Source: Clostridium aciditolerans (GTDB lineage Bacteria; Bacillota; Clostridia; Clostridiales; Clostridiaceae). From it: DNA of 64,000 nt. The DNA lies in the NCBI RefSeq assembly GCF_016316925.1, contig NZ_JAEEGB010000026.1, positions 186,001-250,000 on the forward strand, in the 5' to 3' direction. Position numbers and translations under genes: made by a program. This document shows positions 1 through 7,421 of the stretch, piece after piece. The notes below the pieces were generated by a model that did not search any database, was not told the origin of the DNA, and saw only the letters and a program-made list of their open reading frames with translations. Positions within the stretch are counted from its first letter, which is position 1. Each line of letters opens with the position of its first letter.

Positions 1-607
1 CACTACAAAGTGCTTCAATATTTTTAAATATCTTTTCTTCTGACCAATTCCACCATTTTAATTTTAATAAATAATCAATTAGTTCATCATCAAATCTCTT
101 TTTTATAATTTTACACGGATTACCTCCAGCGATATGGTATGGAGGAATATCTTTTGTTACTACGGAATTAGCAGCAATAATTGAACCATCTCCAATATGC
201 ACGCCAGGCATTACTGTAACATTCTGTCCAATCCATACATCATTTCCAACTACAGTATCACCTTTAAAGGGTAAATCTTCAAGGGTAGGCGTGACTTTCT
301 CCCATCCATTCCCCATGATATTAAAAGGATATGTAGTTACAGATTTCATCCTATGATTTGCACCATTCATGACAAACTCTATCCCTTTTGCAATGGCACA
401 AAACTTACCTATAATAAGTTTATCTCCTATAAATTCATAATGATGAGTAACATGTTCTTCAAACTTTTCTGCTCCATTTATATCACTATAATAAGTGTAA
501 TCTCCAATCTTAATATTAGGATTTTTTATAACGTTTTTTATATAGCAAATGCTTTTTATATTTTCATTAGGGTAAATACTATTTGGATTTGGTCCAAATT
601 TATTCAT
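1..607 (-). CDS. vat: Vat-family streptogramin A O-acetyltransferase (partial, 3' end outside window)
   Basis: About 202 residues are visible; the C-terminus runs off the window start. The protein is a left-handed beta-helix (hexapeptide repeat) acetyltransferase that uses acetyl-CoA to acetylate group A streptogramins in the cytoplasm. Family marks seen: NGANHRM with the catalytic His at residue 85, then YPFN, GNGWEK, GNDVWIG, PGVHIGDG, AANSVV and GGNP, followed by a KWWNW helix, all in the order of VatA/VatD. The ATG at 607 has an AAGGAG site 8-9 nt upstream. The gene sits alone behind a leader of about 370 nt with a short upstream frame and a terminator, which suggests induction by ribosome-targeting drugs. 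Family assignment is firm; the actual substrate is inferred. Confidence 0.93.
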   Translation of the reverse strand, partial: MNKFGPNPNSIYPNENIKSICYIKNVIKNPNIKIGDYTYYSDINGAEKFEEHVTHHYEFIGDKLIIGKFCAIAKGIEFVMNGANHRMKSVTTYPFNIMGNGWEKVTPTLEDLPFKGDTVVGNDVWIGQNVTVMPGVHIGDGSIIAANSVVTKDIPPYHIAGGNPCKIIKKRFDDELIDYLLKLKWWNWSEEKIFKNIEALCS

Positions 608-654
608 ATATATCATCTCCTTAGTAATTAAATTCTTCTTAAATTTAAAAATTA

Positions 655-694
655 AAAATCCCCACAGATGAACAATATCATCAGTGGGGATTTT
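655..694 (-). terminator. attenuator terminator in the vat leader
   Basis: An 11-bp perfect stem (AAAATCCCCAC with GTGGGGATTTT) is extended by GATGA/TCATC after a T-T mismatch. Read on the minus strand it is followed by a U-rich tract. It lies only 48 nt before the vat ATG and its ribosome site, downstream of the leader promoter, so it would stop vat transcription unless disrupted. Confidence 0.8.
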
Positions 695-844
695 ATTTAC
701 ATGAAGCTCTTTCATTATATTTAAATTAAACTTAATACACAATATATATCCTATATTTTAATTGCAACTAATATAAACATATATTTTTATATGTGTGTAT
801 TTGTAGTTATTTTGTTTATATAGAAAAGAGTATAATAGAAGATA

Positions 845-936
845 TTGTTCTTAAAATGCATGATTAAATAAAGTTCTGTTCTAGAACTTTTAAAGCAATG
901 CAAACTATTTAATTTTAATAGTTTAGTTAAGAACAA
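845..936 (-). promoter_or_regulatory. nested stem structure in the vat leader
   Basis: A perfect 10-bp outer stem (845-854 with 927-936) encloses two 8-bp hairpins (870-877/883-890 and 902-909/917-924). The promoter-proximal arm of the outer stem overlaps the codons of the upstream frame at 923-946. The segment 841-850 next to the distal arm is an exact 10-nt complement of 670-679 inside the vat terminator. This layout fits a switch in which a ribosome paused on the leader peptide opens the outer stem and frees 841-854 to pair with the terminator region. Confidence 0.65.
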
Positions 937-946
937 CTATAATCAT
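923..946 (-). CDS. vat leader peptide MIIVVLN
   Basis: Seven codons from ATG at 946 to TAA, with an AAGGAG site 10 nt upstream. It is located between the leader promoter and the nested stems, and its last codons form one arm of the outer stem. Small leader peptides of this kind sense ribosome stalling in known erm, cat and ABC-F resistance leaders. The frame and ribosome site are seen directly; the sensing role is inferred. Its end (Val-Val-Leu-Asn-stop) resembles the upstream frame of the MFS gene at 18388-18414. Confidence 0.6.
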   Translation of the reverse strand: MIIVVLN

Positions 947-986
947 CTGATTAAATCTCCTTTTTCTATAATTAAATTTCTAGTTA

Positions 987-1015
987 ATCTTATAATAAAA
1001 CCCTATTATTGTCAA
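987..1015 (-). promoter_or_regulatory. promoter of the vat leader
   Basis: On the minus strand, TTGACA (1015-1010) and TAAGAT (992-987) are separated by 17 bp. Transcription would begin near 980, giving a leader of about 370 nt before vat. Confidence 0.6.
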
Positions 1016-1050
1016 TATACATTTAATAAAACAAATTGTTTACAACTTAA

Positions 1051-1869
1051 TTATGCTTCATTGACCCTTTCAAGCCATTCATTAACTAATGAATTAAATA
1101 GTTCTCTCTGTTCTATCTGCAAATTATGTCCTGCTCTATCCAATACAGCAAAAGTTGCTCTCGGATAGTTGTCTAAAATACTCCAAGCATCTTTATAACC
1201 TACTGTTGAATCTTGACGCCCTAATAGTATAAGAGTTGGCTTATTAAACTTTTCATTCATTCTATCTACATCGAATGAAAACGCATACCCATTTTGTTGA
1301 AGATTAAGTAAAAAATCATTATCTGCCAGTCTTATACCAGATAAAATTTCTTCTCTATACCTATCCCAAATTTCTTTACTTTGTACTACCTGCATAGAAG
1401 AAAAACCTTTCGCATCGGATGGCTCAAGCTGTGATAATAATTCATCATCTCTCTTTAAAATAATATGCGCTGGAAGGTTACGTTTCTTAAAATCTGCAAT
1501 AATAACAGGACATAATAAAAATAGCCCATCTACTCTATCTTTCATTTTATGTACTATTCCTCTTGCTAAATATCCACCATAGGATTCACCTGCAAGTAAA
1601 AAGTTTTCATTTGGAATAACTTTTTCAATAAAATTAATTAAAATGTCCAGCATTATATCTGAATTTATGATCCAATTTTCACCTTTGGTTTTTCCCATCC
1701 CTGGTAAGTCAATATATATCCTCTTATATCCATCTCTATTATTAAATACAGGCTCCATACATCCTGTCATTAATCTATGGTCTACGTGATAGCCATGTAT
1801 CATAATAATTGGTTTCCCACTACCTATTACTTCATAGTTTATAGATATATCTTTTATCTTACATTTCAT
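1051..1869 (-). CDS. alpha/beta hydrolase
   Basis: A 272-residue alpha/beta-hydrolase fold enzyme. Visible motifs are the HGYHVDH oxyanion region near residue 25, the nucleophile elbow GESYGG near residue 93, the acid DSTVGY near residue 220 and the catalytic His in AGHNLQ near residue 247. It lacks a signal peptide, so it is likely cytoplasmic. The ATG at 1869 has an AAGGAG site and overlaps the end of the upstream YciI-like gene by 11 bp, so the two are translated together from one mRNA. The substrate cannot be told from sequence; esterase or C-C hydrolase activity are both possible. Confidence 0.88.
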   Translation of the reverse strand: MKCKIKDISINYEVIGSGKPIIMIHGYHVDHRLMTGCMEPVFNNRDGYKRIYIDLPGMGKTKGENWIINSDIMLDILINFIEKVIPNENFLLAGESYGGYLARGIVHKMKDRVDGLFLLCPVIIADFKKRNLPAHIILKRDDELLSQLEPSDAKGFSSMQVVQSKEIWDRYREEILSGIRLADNDFLLNLQQNGYAFSFDVDRMNEKFNKPTLILLGRQDSTVGYKDAWSILDNYPRATFAVLDRAGHNLQIEQRELFNSLVNEWLERVNEA

Positions 1870-2164
1870 TATTTTTCTCCTTGTTTTCTGATAATATCAG
1901 TAAATCCCATTCATGCAGCTCAACTCTATATAGACCTCTTTCAATTATCGGGTCCTTTTTAGCAATCATTTTTGCCTCATCTAAATCCTTAGCCTTGAAT
2001 ATAATCATTCCACCGTTGGAATTAGCAAATCCACCTCCAATAAAATATCTTTCAGCAGCAACACTCTTTAGATACTCTGCATGGTCTTGGAAATCTTTTG
2101 AGGTAGTCTCTAACTCACTGTTTTTATAATCAATTCTTACAAATAATTTATCACCTTTTTTCAT
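1859..2164 (-). CDS. YciI family protein
   Basis: A 101-residue protein of the YciI/dimeric alpha-beta barrel family. The family's conserved His is seen in FQDHAEYL near residue 28, followed by the GGGFANSNGGMIIFKAKDLDEA stretch and a PIIERGLY segment before the last strand. Members are small dimeric proteins of mostly unknown role, sometimes hydrolytic or used as domains in degradative pathways. It is the first gene of a two-gene operon with the alpha/beta hydrolase. Its promoter region carries repeats that also occur upstream of the neighbouring mocR-type gene, so that regulator probably controls it. Confidence 0.85.
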   Translation of the reverse strand: MKKGDKLFVRIDYKNSELETTSKDFQDHAEYLKSVAAERYFIGGGFANSNGGMIIFKAKDLDEAKMIAKKDPIIERGLYRVELHEWDLLILSENKEKNNEM

Positions 2165-2234
2165 ATAACTTGCTCCTTCAATTCTTTAATTACTCATGCT
2201 AAATTTGCAAGAATCAGAACATATGTTCATCAAA

Positions 2235-2284
2235 ATAATAGCACGTTTGCATAATAGTGTCAATAAAGTTTTATATGTTTGCAT
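2235..2284 (-). promoter_or_regulatory. promoter of the YciI-hydrolase operon with direct-repeat operator
   Basis: On the minus strand TTGACA (2263-2258) and TATTAT (2240-2235) are 17 bp apart. Two copies of ATGCAAAC, at 2252-2245 and 2284-2277, lie 32 bp apart, about three helical turns, with one in the spacer and one upstream of the -35. The core ATGCAAA also occurs twice before the mocR-type gene at 3847-3882. MocR/GntR regulators are known to bind direct repeats, so this is a likely operator. Confidence 0.6.
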
Positions 2285-2347
2285 TATGAATGTATACTAA
2301 TTAAAAAGCTCTCTGTCTCCAACCAAGAAAGTTTTTTTAACCCAACC

Positions 2348-2377
2348 AAAAAAGCTGTTAAAATTTAATTTAACAGC
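2348..2377 (-). terminator. terminator of the MocR-type gene
   Basis: A GCTGTTAAATT/AATTTAACAGC-type hairpin with a run of T on the minus strand. It overlaps the last codons of the MocR-type gene. Confidence 0.75.
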
Positions 2378-3810
2378 CTAATTATTTGTGAAAGTTTTTT
2401 TAATCCATTTTCTAAATCATATAAAGAAGAGTATGAATAAGAAATTCTAAGGTTTAGATTTTCAGAAAAATCATATACGTTTCCTGGATTAATTAATATA
2501 CCATTGTCGCAACACAGGTAAAATAATTTTTCCATTGATATCTGTTTTTTTAATTTTAGCCATATATAAAACCCTCCACTAGGTTTGTTCCACGTAGCTA
2601 TATCAGAAAAATACTTTTCAAGAGCATTTAGTGCCACCTGTCTTCTAACTCTCAGCTTCTCTCTAAGTTCTTCAAGATATTTTTCATAAAGTCCGCTTGA
2701 GATCCATTCTGCTAACGCCCATTGTGAAAGTGAACTTGAGCCATAATCCGTCTGCATTTTTATATCTCCTAAACGCTCTATAACAGGCTCCGGCCCAATT
2801 AACCAACCAATTCTAATTCCAGCTGCTAAGGATTTTGAAATAGTCCCCATGTATAGTACACTGCCATTTTTATCTTTAGCTTTTAAAGGCAATGGCGGTT
2901 CTGTATCAAGCCACAGATCTCTATATGCATCATCCTCAATAATAGGTAGTCTTGCTTTTTCACATACTTCTAGTAGTTCATTTCTTTTATGCTGCGGCAT
3001 AACAATTCCAGTAGGATTATGAAATGTAGGTATAGTATAGAGCAGCGTGGTTGCTTTATTTAAGTTATTCATAATTTCACTTATTCTAATTCCCTGATCA
3101 TCCATCGGTATTCCCTTTACTCTCATTCCTGCTGATTGGAATACATGGAGTGATTTTATATAAGATGGTTTTTCTGAAAGTACAGCAGAACCAGGGTGCA
3201 GGATACCAAGGGAGATCAATTGCAATGCCTGTAGTGAACCTGACACAATCAATATTGAATCTGGTGAAGCGTTTATTTCATATTTCTTTAGATATTGGCT
3301 TATAATTTGTCTTAAATACAATGATCCTTTTGGCTCTTCGTATCCTAAAGATTCTATTTTATCTCCAACACTATCTAATACTACTTTCATCATTTCTTTC
3401 GGAAATAACTCAGGAGAAAGTTCTCCTGTACCTAACCGTATCATATTTTCTTTATACTCAAATTTATTGATTGCTTGAATTATAGATAAATTAGGTTTAT
3501 GTATTCCACTTGAAATATAGCTCTGCCAATTAGGTGGTGGCGTTGATGCTAGCAAAGACCATGTATTATTAACTATAATTGTTCCTCCACCACTTTTTCC
3601 TTCAATTAATCCCTCTGCCTTCAGCTCATCTAAAGCTTCCACAACAGTACTCCTGTTTACTTCAAATCTTTCTGCCAGTTCTCTTTGAGCTGGCAGCTTG
3701 CTCGAAATACTCCATTCACCTGTTGCTATTTTTTCCTTGATGTAATCAACAATCTGCTTATATAATGGAATAGAAGAATTTTTATTTGGCTTCCAATTAA
3801 TACTTATCAT
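2365..3810 (-). CDS. MocR-type GntR/aminotransferase-fold regulator
   Basis: A 481-residue fusion typical of MocR regulators: an N-terminal GntR winged helix (residues about 10-80, with LPAQRELAERF and VNRSTVVEALDEL) and a class I aminotransferase-like domain from about residue 110 to the end. The PLP-binding Lys is in TISKSLAAGIRIGW, with YTIPTFHNPTG upstream. Such proteins respond to PLP or an amino-group ligand and repress or activate neighbouring genes. The gene is monocistronic with its own terminator, and ATGCAAA repeats occur before it and before the YciI operon. What it senses here is unknown. Confidence 0.9.
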   Translation of the reverse strand: MISINWKPNKNSSIPLYKQIVDYIKEKIATGEWSISSKLPAQRELAERFEVNRSTVVEALDELKAEGLIEGKSGGGTIIVNNTWSLLASTPPPNWQSYISSGIHKPNLSIIQAINKFEYKENMIRLGTGELSPELFPKEMMKVVLDSVGDKIESLGYEEPKGSLYLRQIISQYLKKYEINASPDSILIVSGSLQALQLISLGILHPGSAVLSEKPSYIKSLHVFQSAGMRVKGIPMDDQGIRISEIMNNLNKATTLLYTIPTFHNPTGIVMPQHKRNELLEVCEKARLPIIEDDAYRDLWLDTEPPLPLKAKDKNGSVLYMGTISKSLAAGIRIGWLIGPEPVIERLGDIKMQTDYGSSSLSQWALAEWISSGLYEKYLEELREKLRVRRQVALNALEKYFSDIATWNKPSGGFYIWLKLKKQISMEKLFYLCCDNGILINPGNVYDFSENLNLRISYSYSSLYDLENGLKKLSQIIRLLN

Positions 3811-3846
3811 ATATTGATATCCTATCCCCTCTATCGGAATGTGTTC

Positions 3847-3882
3847 TTTGCATTTAACTTCCTAATGGAAGTCGTTTTGCAT
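3847..3882 (-). promoter_or_regulatory. ATGCAAA direct repeats upstream of the MocR-type gene
   Basis: Two ATGCAAA copies (minus strand, 3853-3847 and 3882-3876) lie 29 bp apart, 37-72 bp before the start codon. They match the repeats in the YciI promoter and may mediate autoregulation. Confidence 0.45.
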
Positions 3883-3903
3883 ACTTTATTACAAATTCAT
3901 CAT

Positions 3904-4797
3904 TTAAAAATATTGTAACTTATAATAATTCATTACAGATAGCTCTTCAAAACCACAAGCTTTGTATAAATTAAGTGCAGTATTGTTTTTACACTCCACA
4001 TCCAATTCTATCTCATAAATGTTTTTTTCATTTATTAAACGTAAAGCTTCTTTTAATGCTGCTTTTCCATATCCTTTACCTCGGAAATTAGGCAATATTC
4101 CAAAACCACTTATAAAAGTTGAATCATCACTATAGCTTACCGCAATTTTCCCAATAGCCCTTTCATTTAGTTCAACCATATATGTGATTTTATTTAATTC
4201 TTCCTCTTCTTCCAAAAAGCATTCAAATTCCTCTGAATGGTTAAAAAATATTGCATTTTGTCTACTAATTTCTTTTCCATCTAACTTTCCAGCTTTTCTT
4301 AGTCTAATAGAACTTGTACTTTCTAAAGTAGTTTTGTTAAATAACTTCATTCTATACTCTGAAAAATCATATTCACCGCAAACAGAATTTATAAATTTAA
4401 CACCTGAATTAGAATTACCATCTGATAATAACAATACCTTATTAAAGTTTCTCTTCTTACACTCCTCCATTGCAAGTTCAAAAATCTTTTTAAACAACCC
4501 CTTTCTTCGAAAGTCGGGATGAGTCATTCCATTGATTTCACCAATATTACTACCTCCAAAACTTGAAATACCCAGGTAAGCTACTAAAATATCTTCAACA
4601 TAATAGAGAAACTCATTAATCTCTTTTAGTCCTATTTCAGAATTTCTCCTTATATTTAACTTATAGTCTAATTCTAACTTTAGATTTGTTTTATCCTGTG
4701 AACAGCAAAGCTCTTCAAGTTGATTTATTTCTTTATACTCCTTTTCTGATATATATTGTTTTAAAGAAATAGTTTCATTTAATATTTTTTCTGACAT
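3904..4797 (-). CDS. tandem-GNAT acetyltransferase
   Basis: A 297-residue protein with two GNAT folds. The N-terminal one has acetyl-CoA-binding motif A THPDFRRKGLFKKIF near residue 93. The C-terminal one has GILPNFRGKGYGKAALKEAL near residue 235 and ends in the usual ALNLYKACGFEEL segment. Both pyrophosphate-binding loops look intact, although the first (RRKGLF) is less canonical. The ATG has a GAGGTG site. It is preceded by its own promoter, a 22-codon upstream frame and a terminator 35-70 nt before the start, an arrangement common to drug-inducible resistance genes. The acceptor substrate is unknown; a drug or a small amine are both possible. Confidence 0.88.
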   Translation of the reverse strand: MSEKILNETISLKQYISEKEYKEINQLEELCCSQDKTNLKLELDYKLNIRRNSEIGLKEINEFLYYVEDILVAYLGISSFGGSNIGEINGMTHPDFRRKGLFKKIFELAMEECKKRNFNKVLLLSDGNSNSGVKFINSVCGEYDFSEYRMKLFNKTTLESTSSIRLRKAGKLDGKEISRQNAIFFNHSEEFECFLEEEEELNKITYMVELNERAIGKIAVSYSDDSTFISGFGILPNFRGKGYGKAALKEALRLINEKNIYEIELDVECKNNTALNLYKACGFEELSVMNYYKLQYF

Positions 4798-4831
4798 TTT
4801 AAGACACCTCTTGAAATCAAAATTTGGACAT

Positions 4832-4870
4832 AAAAATACCCTGAAATAGTTGTCCTAACTACTCCAGGGT
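4832..4870 (-). terminator. attenuator terminator in the GNAT leader
   Basis: ACCCTG pairs with CAGGGT, with an inner AGTAGTT/AACTATT stem, and on the minus strand it is followed by ATTTTTAT. It lies 35 nt before the start codon. The segment 4852-4863 on its promoter-proximal arm could instead pair with 4951-4962 inside the upstream frame (11 bp with one bulged base). Confidence 0.75.
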
Positions 4871-4933
4871 TGATAAACTTATCTTTATAATATTGATCAT
4901 AACAGTAACAATAGTTACAAATCAAAATTACAT

Positions 4934-5002
4934 TTAATAACTTTTACTTGAAGTAGTTGGACATAAAAATTCAATTACAAATCTATTATTTATCTTACTC
5001 AT
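4934..5002 (-). CDS. 22-residue leader peptide of the tandem-GNAT gene
   Basis: From ATG at 5002 to TAA, starting MSKINNRFVIEF and ending TTSSKSY, with an AAAGGAG site 9 nt upstream. The promoter is 34-62 bp before it. Codons 14-18 form the strand that can pair with the terminator's first arm, so a ribosome at the end of this frame would favour termination and one stalled earlier would favour read-through. The frame and pairing are seen; the regulation is inferred. Confidence 0.6.
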   Translation of the reverse strand: MSKINNRFVIEFLCPTTSSKSY

Positions 5003-5035
5003 GTTCAACCACTCCTTTCAAAATTCATATACCAA

Positions 5036-5064
5036 ATTATACCATGAACATTTTATAATTTCAA
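5036..5064 (-). promoter_or_regulatory. promoter of the tandem-GNAT leader
   Basis: TTGAAA (5064-5059) and TATAAT (5041-5036) on the minus strand with 17 bp between, and TGG just before the -10. The predicted start is near 5029, 27 nt before the leader-peptide ATG. Confidence 0.75.
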
Positions 5065-5137
5065 TATTTAAATATATATTTACAGAAAACTGTACTTTAT
5101 AGATACCCACCGCTGAAAGTTAACTTATAAAAAATAT

Positions 5138-5445
5138 TTATTGGTAACAATTAACACAAATTAAATATTTTTTAGAGGACAGTGAACAATTGACAGAGGA
5201 CAGTGAAGGAGGATTTTTCTCCGCTACACTACGAATAATCTTTAATTTAAAAGAAACTCCTGCTCTCTTGTTTCGCAGGACTACTTTCTTAGTATCTGAA
5301 TAAGCGATGTTTTGCATTAGCAAAACAATCTTAAAAAAATAAATTGGTTTTCTGACGTAAGGAAGAAAACTCACCTTCACTGTCCTCTCTCCTCTGTCAA
5401 TTGTCCTCTAAAAATATATTTATATCTTCTAAACATTACCAATAA
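5138..5445. repeat. MITE-like palindromic element
   Basis: A stretch of about 308 bp bounded by TTATTGGTAA and its complement TTACCAATAA. Inside, long imperfect inverted repeats read TTTTTAGAGGACA from both ends and continue with several copies of GACAGTGAA and ATTGACAGAGGA. The middle has no convincing gene. The structure resembles non-autonomous miniature elements. No transposase is encoded and target-site duplication is not evident. Confidence 0.6.
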
Positions 5446-5489
5446 TTCTCATAATATAAGTTAAATGTCGGCCTTGGGTGTCTATAAGT

Positions 5490-6035
5490 TTATAAAGTTT
5501 CAATCTCAACTTTTATTGCTGTAGCACCTTCTAATTGAAGCCATTTTAAATTTGCTTTAAATTTTGAACCAACCTTATTTAAATTACATATATTCTCTAT
5601 AACATAAGCTCCTCTATTTTCAACATATTTATCTATTGCTACGTGATCTTTTCCATGTTGTATTCCACTTAAGTCAATTCCTATTAATTTTACATTAAAA
5701 TCTAATAATTTATCTACAAGTTTATTGGTTAAATACGGACTCGATTTAGAATTAAAATACTCTTCACTTCCGTATCCATAGTTTTCTAAATATCCGGTTC
5801 TAAATATTACAAAAGAATCTTCTTTAATCGATATATTATCTAATATATTAATATCTATAATATCTAGATTTCTAACATCTACTACAGTAACATCTATTTC
5901 TGATGGGAACTCTATTCTTGATAGATTATAGCAATCTATATGAGTTCCTATATGTTGTCTTTGATGTGCTGGCTGCGAATCTCCCCATTTTAATACTTCT
6001 TGAGGAATATTAAATTCCTTTAAATGCAAATTCAT
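5490..6035 (-). CDS. cyclase family (kynurenine formamidase-like) metal-dependent hydrolase
   Basis: A 181-residue member of the putative cyclase/KynB-like family. The metal-binding signature HIGTHIDCYN is near residue 30, and GIDLSGIQHGKDHVAI carries the downstream ligands. Members hydrolyse N-formylkynurenine, isatin or related amides, or have unknown roles. At 181 residues it is shorter than many members (200-220). It starts 1 bp after the end of the MarR-type gene and its ribosome site lies inside that gene, so the two form an operon. The natural substrate is not evident. Confidence 0.85.
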   Translation of the reverse strand: MNLHLKEFNIPQEVLKWGDSQPAHQRQHIGTHIDCYNLSRIEFPSEIDVTVVDVRNLDIIDINILDNISIKEDSFVIFRTGYLENYGYGSEEYFNSKSSPYLTNKLVDKLLDFNVKLIGIDLSGIQHGKDHVAIDKYVENRGAYVIENICNLNKVGSKFKANLKWLQLEGATAIKVEIETL

Positions 6036-6036
6036 A

Positions 6037-6498
6037 TTACATATCTCCTTCCAATTCTATTATCTTATCCAAATAGTTATTAAACTTTTTTAAAAAACTA
6101 GCTACAACTTCTTGTTCTTCTTTATCTATATTTTTAAAAAACTTATTATTTCTTTCTTCCCACTTCTTATGTTTTATTTGATGATCTTTATATAACATTT
6201 CCCCTAATTCTGTTAACTTAAAATATATTTCCTTATCATTCTCAGGATTCTTATACTTATCAATAAGCTTACTATTCAAAAGTTTTTTGCTAATCTTACT
6301 TATTGCACTTCTCGTCATATTCATACTTTGAGATATTTTAGTAACGTTAGGATCTTTTATTTTCCCTATGAAATCTAAACAATGTATTTCTGAGATTCCA
6401 TACTTTTCATATTCTCCCCTAAAGGCTATCCTTCCTAGAGTTTCTTCTTTTTCATATATTTCTTTTAAACTCTTCATAATGTTATTAATATTATCCAC
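6037..6498 (-). CDS. MarR family regulator
   Basis: About 153 residues with a winged helix: SQSMNMTRSAISKISKKLL as the recognition helix and a wing KNPENDKEIYFKLTE. The GTG at 6498 is preferred, since the GGAAGG site is 9 nt before it, while the GTG at 6507 lies immediately after the site. It is the first gene of an operon with the cyclase-family hydrolase, and probably regulates that operon through repeats overlapping its own promoter. Confidence 0.88.
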   Translation of the reverse strand: MDNINNIMKSLKEIYEKEETLGRIAFRGEYEKYGISEIHCLDFIGKIKDPNVTKISQSMNMTRSAISKISKKLLNSKLIDKYKNPENDKEIYFKLTELGEMLYKDHQIKHKKWEERNNKFFKNIDKEEQEVVASFLKKFNNYLDKIIELEGDM

Positions 6499-6522
6499 TT
6501 CAAACACCTTCCTGTTATTTTC

Positions 6523-6590
6523 AACAAAACAATAATATGATATTTTGTTTCCTTGGACACAATATTAATATATTTTTGTTTCCGTGTCAA
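6523..6590 (-). promoter_or_regulatory. marR promoter with repeat operator
   Basis: TTGACA (6590-6585) and TAATAT (6567-6562) on the minus strand, 17 bp apart. Two direct copies of GGAAACAAAA (6583-6574 and 6552-6543) are 31 bp apart, and AACAAAA/TTTTGTT forms an inverted repeat at 6523-6549 just downstream of the start point. These are plausible MarR sites. Confidence 0.6.
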
Positions 6591-6654
6591 TAATTTTATA
6601 GAATTTAATTTATTCTATGATTTACCTATAAGCTCACTCACCTTTTTTATATCT

Positions 6655-6682
6655 TAAAAAAATCTAGGCATCCTTCCTAGAT
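6655..6682 (-). terminator. orphan terminator hairpin
   Basis: ATCTAGG/CCTAGAT stem with a seven-base loop and seven T on the minus strand. No gene ends here on that strand; it may insulate the marR promoter. The rest of the 6591-6854 gap holds no gene. Confidence 0.45.
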
Positions 6683-6854
6683 ATGCTGATTGCGATGCTT
6701 CTAAAACTATACTTACATAAAAATTTACTTTATCATAATAGTTGTACAAAATAGACTAGCACACTGACTAGTTATTTTTTAAGATTCCCAATGTCAGAAA
6801 AGTAATAGTTACTTCGTATTAATCTATGAGAAGCTTCTCAAAGGAGAGATATAT

Positions 6855-7421
6855 ATGAATATAAATGAAACAAACTTTATAAATCAACTACAAAATAAAA
6901 ATTCAAAAGCATTAGATTTTGTAGTGGACAACTATAGTAATTTAGTTTTTAAAGTTGTGCGGAGCGTTTTAAATTCAAGTTTTCACGCTCAATATGCAGA
7001 AGAATGTGCAAATGATGTATTTTGGTCTGTATGGAATAATATTAAGAGCTTTGATGAAGAAAAAGGAGATTTTAAATATTGGATTGCTGCTGTAGCTAAA
7101 TACAAAGCTATAGATTACCAAAGAAAGCTCTTTAATCAAAGTAATAATGTTGAATGTATAGATGATTACACATTACCAGACGAATTCAGTACAGAGAAAA
7201 TAATAATATCAAAGGAGAATAAAGAAGAACTTTTAGAAGCAATAAACCATATGAAGGATGAAGACAAAGAAATATTTATAAGAAGATATTTCTTATACGA
7301 AGGTGTAGATAATATAGCAGAAGCTTTTGGTGTAAATAGAAATCTTATAGATAAAAGACTTTCGAGAGGACGTAAATTTTTAAAGGAAAAGCTTACTCTT
7401 TTGAAGGGAGATGTAGTGTAA
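6855..7421 (+). CDS. ECF-type RNA polymerase sigma factor
   Basis: 188 residues with sigma region 2 (LVFKVVRSVL to FWSVWNNIKSFDEEKGDFKYWIAAVAKYKAIDYQR, residues about 28-98) and region 4 (residues about 125-180, ending in GVNRNLIDKRLSRGRKFLKEKL). It directs RNA polymerase to a small regulon. The next gene overlaps its stop codon (TAATG) and encodes a membrane protein of the DUF4179 anti-sigma type, so the two are a sigma/anti-sigma pair. A perfect 14-bp palindrome (6827-6840) lies directly before the AAGGAG site and could affect translation. Confidence 0.92.
   Translation: MNINETNFINQLQNKNSKALDFVVDNYSNLVFKVVRSVLNSSFHAQYAEECANDVFWSVWNNIKSFDEEKGDFKYWIAAVAKYKAIDYQRKLFNQSNNVECIDDYTLPDEFSTEKIIISKENKEELLEAINHMKDEDKEIFIRRYFLYEGVDNIAEAFGVNRNLIDKRLSRGRKFLKEKLTLLKGDVV

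Noticed and set aside
353-631. Plus-strand open frame opposite vat
   Set aside because: It is a shadow of the vat coding sequence on the other strand and has no ribosome site.
5138-5380. 80-codon open frame inside the palindromic element
   Set aside because: It consists largely of repeat sequence, has no ribosome site and no protein-like composition.
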